NCBI RefSeq assembly: GCF_000002235.5
Contig: NW_022145544.1
Location: forward strand, 660,501 to 724,500
DNA from: Strongylocentrotus purpuratus
Taxonomy: Eukaryota; Echinodermata; Echinoidea; Camarodonta; Strongylocentrotidae
Direction: 5' to 3'
DNA: 64,000 bases
In this document: one piece after another, positions 48,720 through 64,000 of the stretch
Layout of the letters: each line of letters opens with the position of its first letter
Position numbering within the stretch: the first letter of the stretch is position 1
Position numbers and translations under genes: made by a program
The notes under the pieces: model-generated
Seen by the model: the letters and a program-made list of their open reading frames with translations, nothing else
Database searches by the model: none
What the model was told of the DNA's origin: nothing

Positions 48720-49615
48720 GTGGCTTCAAAGCGGAAAAAAAATACAATTTTCAGACATTGTTATGCATAATTAAGCTCTAAATAATATTGCATTGCATAC
48801 AATCATTATCAGGGATGCTGTTCAAATTCTTCTCTTTACGTGGTCCAAAAAACTGCTTCAGCCATACTTTAGGCCTATACCGATGGTCTGAATATATTGC
48901 GAGCGAGAACAAAGCTAGGGAGCAATTATTTAACAATATTTTTTGAGTTTATAATGCGACCGATTAGTTCTCATTCATCCTGATGGGGTTTTATGTACAA
49001 TCTCATAATGAAAAATGAATAAGACCTTTAATGCGAGCGAGCATAGCGAGCGACTTTTGGAAGAAATTTGAGAAAAATTGCTATAATTCAAAATTCTAAA
49101 TTAGGGGCATATGTTAGGGGCTATATTGTTTCCGGGGAGATGAGGGGTGATCGCAAAATCTTGTGTATTATAGCACATATATCTACGTCTTTTCAAACAT
49201 AATGATTTTTGGTAACGTAAACAAGGTTATATATTCTTGAACATAAGACAATTCGTTACCTTGGCATAGAGAAGAGACTTTTTCAAAACGAGCACTATTA
49301 TTAATACGTATAAAGGGGGCACGGACTGTTCTTAAGAATGTTTGGGCTCCCAGGGGTGAGGGCAAGGGAAGGCGCGGATCCACCGGGAGTAGCCCGACGG
49401 GCCCGCCCCCTCCCCCTGACCAAAAAAAATAAAATAAAAAATAAAACCATTAATAAAAAAGAATTTGCTCACGAATTTGAAAAAACAAGAGTGCTCTTAC
49501 TCCCCCCCCCCCCCCCCCCCCCGTTTATTCACCCGCTGGCTGAGTCGCCGCTAAATATTTTCTCAGGGATAAGGCCCCCCCCCCCCTCTTGCCGCCGGCT
49601 GGATTCCCCTATTAG
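48720..49615. other. Spacer with repeat debris, no gene seen
   Basis: Contains GCGAGCGAGCATAGCGAGCGAC (49023-49050), an AGGCGCGGATCCACCGGG segment (49371-49388) resembling a hAT-type end, and a 22-base C run (49501-49522). Confidence 0.4.
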
Positions 49616-49619
49616 TTTT

Positions 49620-51330
49620 TACATATGATAAGTGCCCCTTTCTCCTTCGACAAGTTCCCATTTTCCTTTGCAATAAGTGTCCATTATCCATTTTCATAAG
49701 TGCCATTTTTAATTTCTAGTAAGTGTCCCTTTTCAGGTACGAAAAGCGCCCCTTTTACTTTGACAAGTGCCCCTTTTATTTTATAAGAAATGCCCCTTCC
49801 CATTTCTAACTCCGATAAGCGCACCTTTTATTCTCACATGTGCAGCCTTTTCTTTCTAATAAGTGCCCCTTTTGCTTATGATAAATGTCCCCATTAAAAA
49901 AGAGCTCCTTCCCCTTCTCGTAAATGCCCCTTTTTACCTATGCAAAGTACCCCTTTTTCTTTCTCATAAGTGCCCCTTCCCCTACTTATAAGTCACCACT
50001 TTCATTTCTGATAAGTGTTCCGTATATTTTCACATGCGCTTCTTTTTTCTCTTTTTTTTTACTCGTAAGAGCCACTTCCCCCCCCCCCCCCCCTCTCATG
50101 AAAGCACCCTCAGATCTGATCGGTGTTCCTTTTCTATTAACGAATGCACATTTTCCTTTATCATACCGGTAAGTGCCCCTTTTTTATTCTCATATGAACA
50201 CCTTTTATATCTGGTCAGTGCCCCTTTACAGGTGCGATAAGTGCCCCTTTTCACCTCTAATAATTACCTTTTAACAATGATACGTTCCCCCTTTTCCTTT
50301 CTAATAAGGGACCTATATCACCTTTTCATAAATGCCCGTTTTCACCTTTTATAAATGCCCCTATCAAAATCTGATGGGTGCCCCATTTCCGTCGACAAAT
50401 GCCCACTTACCATCCTCATAAGTGCCCTTTTTCAGGTATAAGAAATGCCCCATTTTCACCTTTGATCATTACCCTTTGTACTTTGACACATGCTCCTTTT
50501 CTTTTCCTATCGGTGTCATATTATCCCTTTCGATAAAATGTCCATTTTTCCTCTCATCGTTAAACGTGCCCCTACTTTAAAGCGTCTAAGAGCAATTCCC
50601 CTTATCAAAGGTCTTTTCGGTCTTTCGTTATGCATGAATGTGCTTATAACCCCATCAGTATTGGGTTTTTTTTTGATAAGATGTAATTTTTCGCACTATC
50701 ACCTCTAAAATCTTTAAAATATCGCAAATGAATATTTAAACCATCACACCCAACTGCAAAGTATGATGCTTAAGCAATATCTTGTATGATTTATAAAGAG
50801 AAACAAATATTGAAAGCATCCCAAATAATGTAATCACAATATAGGGGTATATACCAATGTCTAAAAAGATGTATATTTTCGCTTTGAGATTTTCCTTTGT
50901 AGGTGCCCTTTTTTCTCTCCAGAAAGTGCCCTTTTATTGTTGTCACCCCCCCTACTTTTGAAGTCGCTCCGCCGCCCCTCCTATCTCCACTGCCTATCAT
51001 CGTAGTGCATGATATGGGAAAAGGGTTCATGTTGTTCTTGTTACACAAACCAATCCGATTCTTTGAAACTAGGCATTCTAAATTACTGCAAAAGTGCACA
51101 ATTTGTAAGCGACGGTGGAAAATATAGGTAAAAAAGGACACTCATCAAAGCGCAATTACCACAAAAATAACAAGGGGAACTTTTTTTGAAAAGTTACTTA
51201 TCAGAAGTGAACAGAAGGCACTTATGATACAGGGGGAAGGAGCTTATAGAAAGATAAAGGGTCAATTTTCCTTTGTAAAAAGGACACTTTAGGGGTACTT
51301 GAAAAAAAAAGTAGGTGCACTGCCTGTAGA
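49620..51330. repeat. Largest GTGCCCC minisatellite array
   Basis: Over 1 kb (49620-50600) of some 40 degenerate units on AAGTGCCCCTTTTCNNTT, each about 22-28 bases. A 300-base non-repeat interval follows, then a few plus-strand units (50895-50945). Inverted units lie at 51180-51325 (ACTTATCAGAAGTG, GGCACTTATGATAC). Opposite orientation at the two ends suggests an element with inverted arms or an internal inversion. Same family as 6236, 7960 and 32584. Confidence 0.8.
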
Positions 51331-52379
51331 GATGCTTCTGTTCACTCCAAAATAATTACGATATTAAAAAAAAAATCTTTTAAGCACCGATACGGCCAAA
51401 CCCAGGGAATTATTTATCTGATCCCGCATCCGATTCCGCCCTGTTGTTGACGTTGTTTTGCATAAATTTAGGAGATATTATAACACGGTAATGATAATGT
51501 CATTTGGCATTTTGTTCAGCTACTATGGCACTTGACAACAAATCAATTAAGAAAATGAAATGTTTGGACAGAGAAGTAAACGAAAAAGTATACCTCCATC
51601 TTGTATCACATTAAACTACGTGCAGTTACGAAGATAAGAGCGAGTCATTTATATACATGATATGAATGTATATACCGGTACATAAAATTGATATAATCAT
51701 TCTCGCCTTTTGCTAATTATATGAAACGACGACGACGGAAAGCACAATCTTATTCCTTCTTTTAAAGTCTTCGAGCATATTAATTTTAGGCCCTATGTGA
51801 AAAATGACATGTTCTATATACCAGTGCAATATTTTATTAGTTATGAAGTGTGTGACCGTGTTTTGTAATGTGCATAATCTGGGCTAGAACACCTCTTTTT
51901 TTATAGAAATGTTACTAGCACAGAAGAAAACGAAGTTTATCAAACTTTGACAAAAACAAAGATGATATACCATTTCTTTTTCACTCCACCCAGTATTAAC
52001 ATGCTTACATGTACTTGCCATGTGTTCAATGTTCTTTTCCCCATCTCCTGGATCACTAGAAACAAGTCCTATCCATTTTACCTACATTTATGAATGTGTT
52101 GTTTCATATGGAGTAATACTTTCTATTTCAGTTGAATTAACATTTAAATATCACCCCTCTCGGAGGTGGAGGGGGGGGGGGCGTCTTCAAATATTTTCGC
52201 TATCATTGACTATTAGGTATCTATATCTATTCTAAAACTTCAAGTTTCTTAGGGGGGCAATAACGCCCAAACGTTTTCAGAGGGGTCAGGACTGAGAGGG
52301 GTGTAGGGGGCCCTATTGCCACCCTTGACGAAGTTGGCCATTAATATCAAGATTGCTAGGTAATGGGACATTTGGACAA

Positions 52380-52900
52380 CATTCATTAGAAACTAGACAA
52401 ATGCGACTTCGTCTCCTATATGCCTCCGCCGTAAAATCAGTTAAAGAAATGGATTGAATTGTTCTTGAAATATTATTGTAAAAACAAAAAATCCTATAAT
52501 TACAGACCCCTATGAAATTTGACCTTTGACCTTCCTACCCATTATAATCTAATCAGATTGTTTTCCCATGATACACACCGTCACCAAATTTTTAATTCAT
52601 ATCTCAAGTGGTTCTTGAGATATTGCGACAACGAGGCTAATAACTGTAGTTTCGGAAATTGACCTCTGACACTTGACCTTTATACCCCTAAATCTCATCA
52701 GCTCGTCTTCTTTTGGTAATAGTCATCAAGTTTAAATTTCATACCTCAAGCGCTTCCCCGGATATTGTGATACCGAGAAAGCAAGACGAGAGCAAAACAA
52801 ACAACCTCGCGTATTTCATTTGTAGTGACCTGTGACCTTTGATATTGAGAACTAATACTGCATAATTCAATTGCCTTTTGCAGGCAGTTTTTTTAATAAC
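52380..52900. repeat. GACCTTTGACC-type dispersed repeat
   Basis: Begins AAACTAGACAAATGCGACTTCGTCTCC and TATGCCTCCGCCG, then alternates TTTGACCTTTGACCTTC, AATCTAATCAG and GTTCTTGAGATATTGCGA. It is related in layout to the repeat at 55265-56404 and to 20480-20970, but more diverged. No ORF. Confidence 0.65.
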
Positions 52901-53060
52901 CTTGGAACACAGGGTTAGAAAGGTTTGCCTATAAAAAACCGAAGTAAAAGCTTTCTCTATCCTAGCATTGCTTTTGACTAAATCTGATTCCCTTTCCACT
53001 CACTCTCCGTATAATGGATTAATCTTTATGTCAACATTGTCTTCTATTAACCATTCTGCA

Positions 53061-53063
<3 letters not shown>

Positions 53064-53098
<35 letters not shown>
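53064..53098 (+). repeat. (CT)n microsatellite
   Basis: About 35 bases of CT. The flanking 52900-54430 has no gene that I recognise apart from a dispersed repeat at 53110-53270. Confidence 0.85.
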
Positions 53099-53100
<2 letters not shown>

Positions 53101-53109
53101 TGGTGCTGT

Positions 53110-53270
53110 CACAATTGCTCCTGGCATTATTTCATCAAAGAATCAGGGTTAGGGTCAGAGATGCAGTTGGATTTTAGAATTAGGGTTAGGTATAGTATTT
53201 GGTCTGAGGTTGAAGTTGACTTTGGGTTAGGGTAGGATATTGACAGTGGAGCATATGCAATCAACCCCCT
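53110..53270. repeat. TTAGGGT-bearing dispersed repeat
   Basis: Starts CAATTGCTCCTGGC and ends GTGGAGCATATGCAATC, with internal GGGTTAGGGT words and TAGGATATTGACAGTGGAGCA. A relative at 57550-57680 shares TTATTTCATCAAAGA at one end and TAGGATATTGGCCATGGAGCAA at the other. TTAGGG words here are part of the family and not a telomere array. Confidence 0.55.
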
Positions 53271-54432
53271 CCGATGCATACATTGTATTTGTCTTTTCGA
53301 TTCATTCAAGTATTTCCAGTTATATGGGTCTCTTGCAAATATCTCTCTTTTTCAATTTCCTGTTCATTTCACTGCTCCACAAATATGTACTTTCACACAA
53401 TGCTTTTCTTGAAAATTTTCCACATGATAACATCATTCAATAGCCTTAGAAGCACTGTTTGAATCTTTCTGTTTATGTCATTCTCACTCTGGAAGTGAGA
53501 AGGGGGTCTCAAAATTGATCATGCTTTGTAATTTTGATGCCCCTTGTAGAAAATGAAATCTTAAGAAAAAATAAATCTCATCTGAAATTTTGAATGAGAA
53601 GAGACACATGTCTTCTAAAGGGGCACAAAGGTGTAAATTTCTTATTGATATAATTATCAAACAAAACAAATCTTGAATGCAAATAACCCCAACACTTGTA
53701 AACAGACAAAATAACAACAATCAATGTTGAATACAGTTTCATATAACACAGAAGTTGCCAGTTTATTTTCATCTCCATAGTGCTACTGACATCATCATGT
53801 CATACAATATTGACATGAAGTCCCTATGACTAGTTATAGAGTTATGAAATGTGATGATCCATTTTTTCTTGGAGCGAATGGACTGATTTTATAGCAGTTG
53901 TGTAAAAAGCTTTTGGGTGGTCATATGGCAAATAATCTACACAGAAATTTACAAGATGCCCATATGATTTATTCTTGTAATTACTTCTGACCACCCCCAA
54001 GCAGAAGGTGATTAGTTTATTACCTGGTTCAGATATATTTTTCTCAGTGAAATTTCAGGACAAGTTAAATTCTTCTTCTTGTGCAACATCCAAGTCATGA
54101 ATAGACTTTATAAATACATTTATAGTCAATCATTATTCATATTTGGACAGAACAGCTGGTGGAATTGACAATGCATCAATTACACAGCAGATGCATCATA
54201 TCACCTTTCACTTCTAGTCTTCATATGTGATTGTGTGTTTTTTCTTTTCCAAAAGTGGAATAGACGAAAATGATGTTGACTTTCTGAAAATATAATCAGA
54301 ATTTCGGGATGCCTCAATAAACGTCCTCTTACATCATAACACAAACAGCAAACGCTGATATATAAAACTCTTGCACAAATAAATTCTCTAACATCATTTT
54401 TTAGATCTCTAATCTCCTCTCAAGAATTGAGG

Positions 54433-64000
<9,568 letters not shown>

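Noticed and set aside
49620..50640. CRISPR-like array of short spaced repeats
   Set aside because: Units are degenerate, spacing varies, spacers resemble one another, and the context is an animal genome. It is a minisatellite.
53140..53240. Telomere-like TTAGGG words
   Set aside because: Only a few scattered copies within a dispersed repeat, with no tandem TTAGGG array.

Overview
The window is animal nuclear DNA, most likely from an echinoderm and probably a sea urchin. The reasons are AT-rich intron-bearing genes with GT/AG splice sites, fragments of several non-LTR retrotransposons, many small terminal-inverted-repeat elements (the GGGCCCTGTTTCAYAAAACTT and GACCTTTGACC types), abundant TACATGTA palindromes, and CT, CTT and poly-G/C simple repeats. 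The organism is an inference; the genes themselves only establish a metazoan.

The left 47.6 kb is a Rho GTPase locus built by tandem segmental duplication. The sequence from position 1 onward is repeated from 24929 (offset 24,928 bp at the start), and a third partial copy lies at about 8125-9320. The unit appears to be a divergent pair: a RhoA-type gene reading left and an atypical Rho-like gene reading right. In order: (i) promoter and 5'UTR exon of a Rho gene whose coding part should lie off the left edge (1-220, minus); (ii) atypical Rho-like copy 1 (4633-6067, plus), which has lost the second half of coding exon 1; (iii) RhoA-like gene A (17494-20295 minus, with a probable 5'UTR exon at 24923-25075); (iv) atypical Rho-like copy 2 (29343-32357, plus), which carries an in-frame TGA; (v) RhoA-like gene B (38245-40231 minus, with a possible promoter near 47.6 kb). 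All four have introns at the same places (before the ATG, after the 'GQK/GKQ' segment, after 'W(T/I)PE'), so they arose by DNA duplication and not by retroposition. Gene B is a conventional RhoA; gene A is complete but changed in the switch regions; the plus-strand pair has lost a P-loop residue and altered the DxxG motif.

The right end (54433-64000, minus) holds eleven 3' coding exons of the mitochondrial processing peptidase beta subunit (PMPCB), including the HxxEH zinc motif; its 5' exons lie beyond the window.

The space between genes is filled by mobile elements: L1/Tx1-like LINE pieces (1680-3299, 6830-7935), Jockey/CR1-like LINE pieces (10690-12625 plus, 12797-14825 minus, and 3' tails at 33360-33610 and 39475-39970), a hAT-like element with a perfect 8-bp target duplication (47962-48710), several TIR elements, a degenerate GTGCCCC minisatellite that recurs at four places, long polypurine arrays (23.0-24.4 kb, mirrored at 27.8-28.2 kb), and a 151-bp tandem repeat inside a PMPCB intron in which units carry a DR1-type TGACCTTTGACCT motif.
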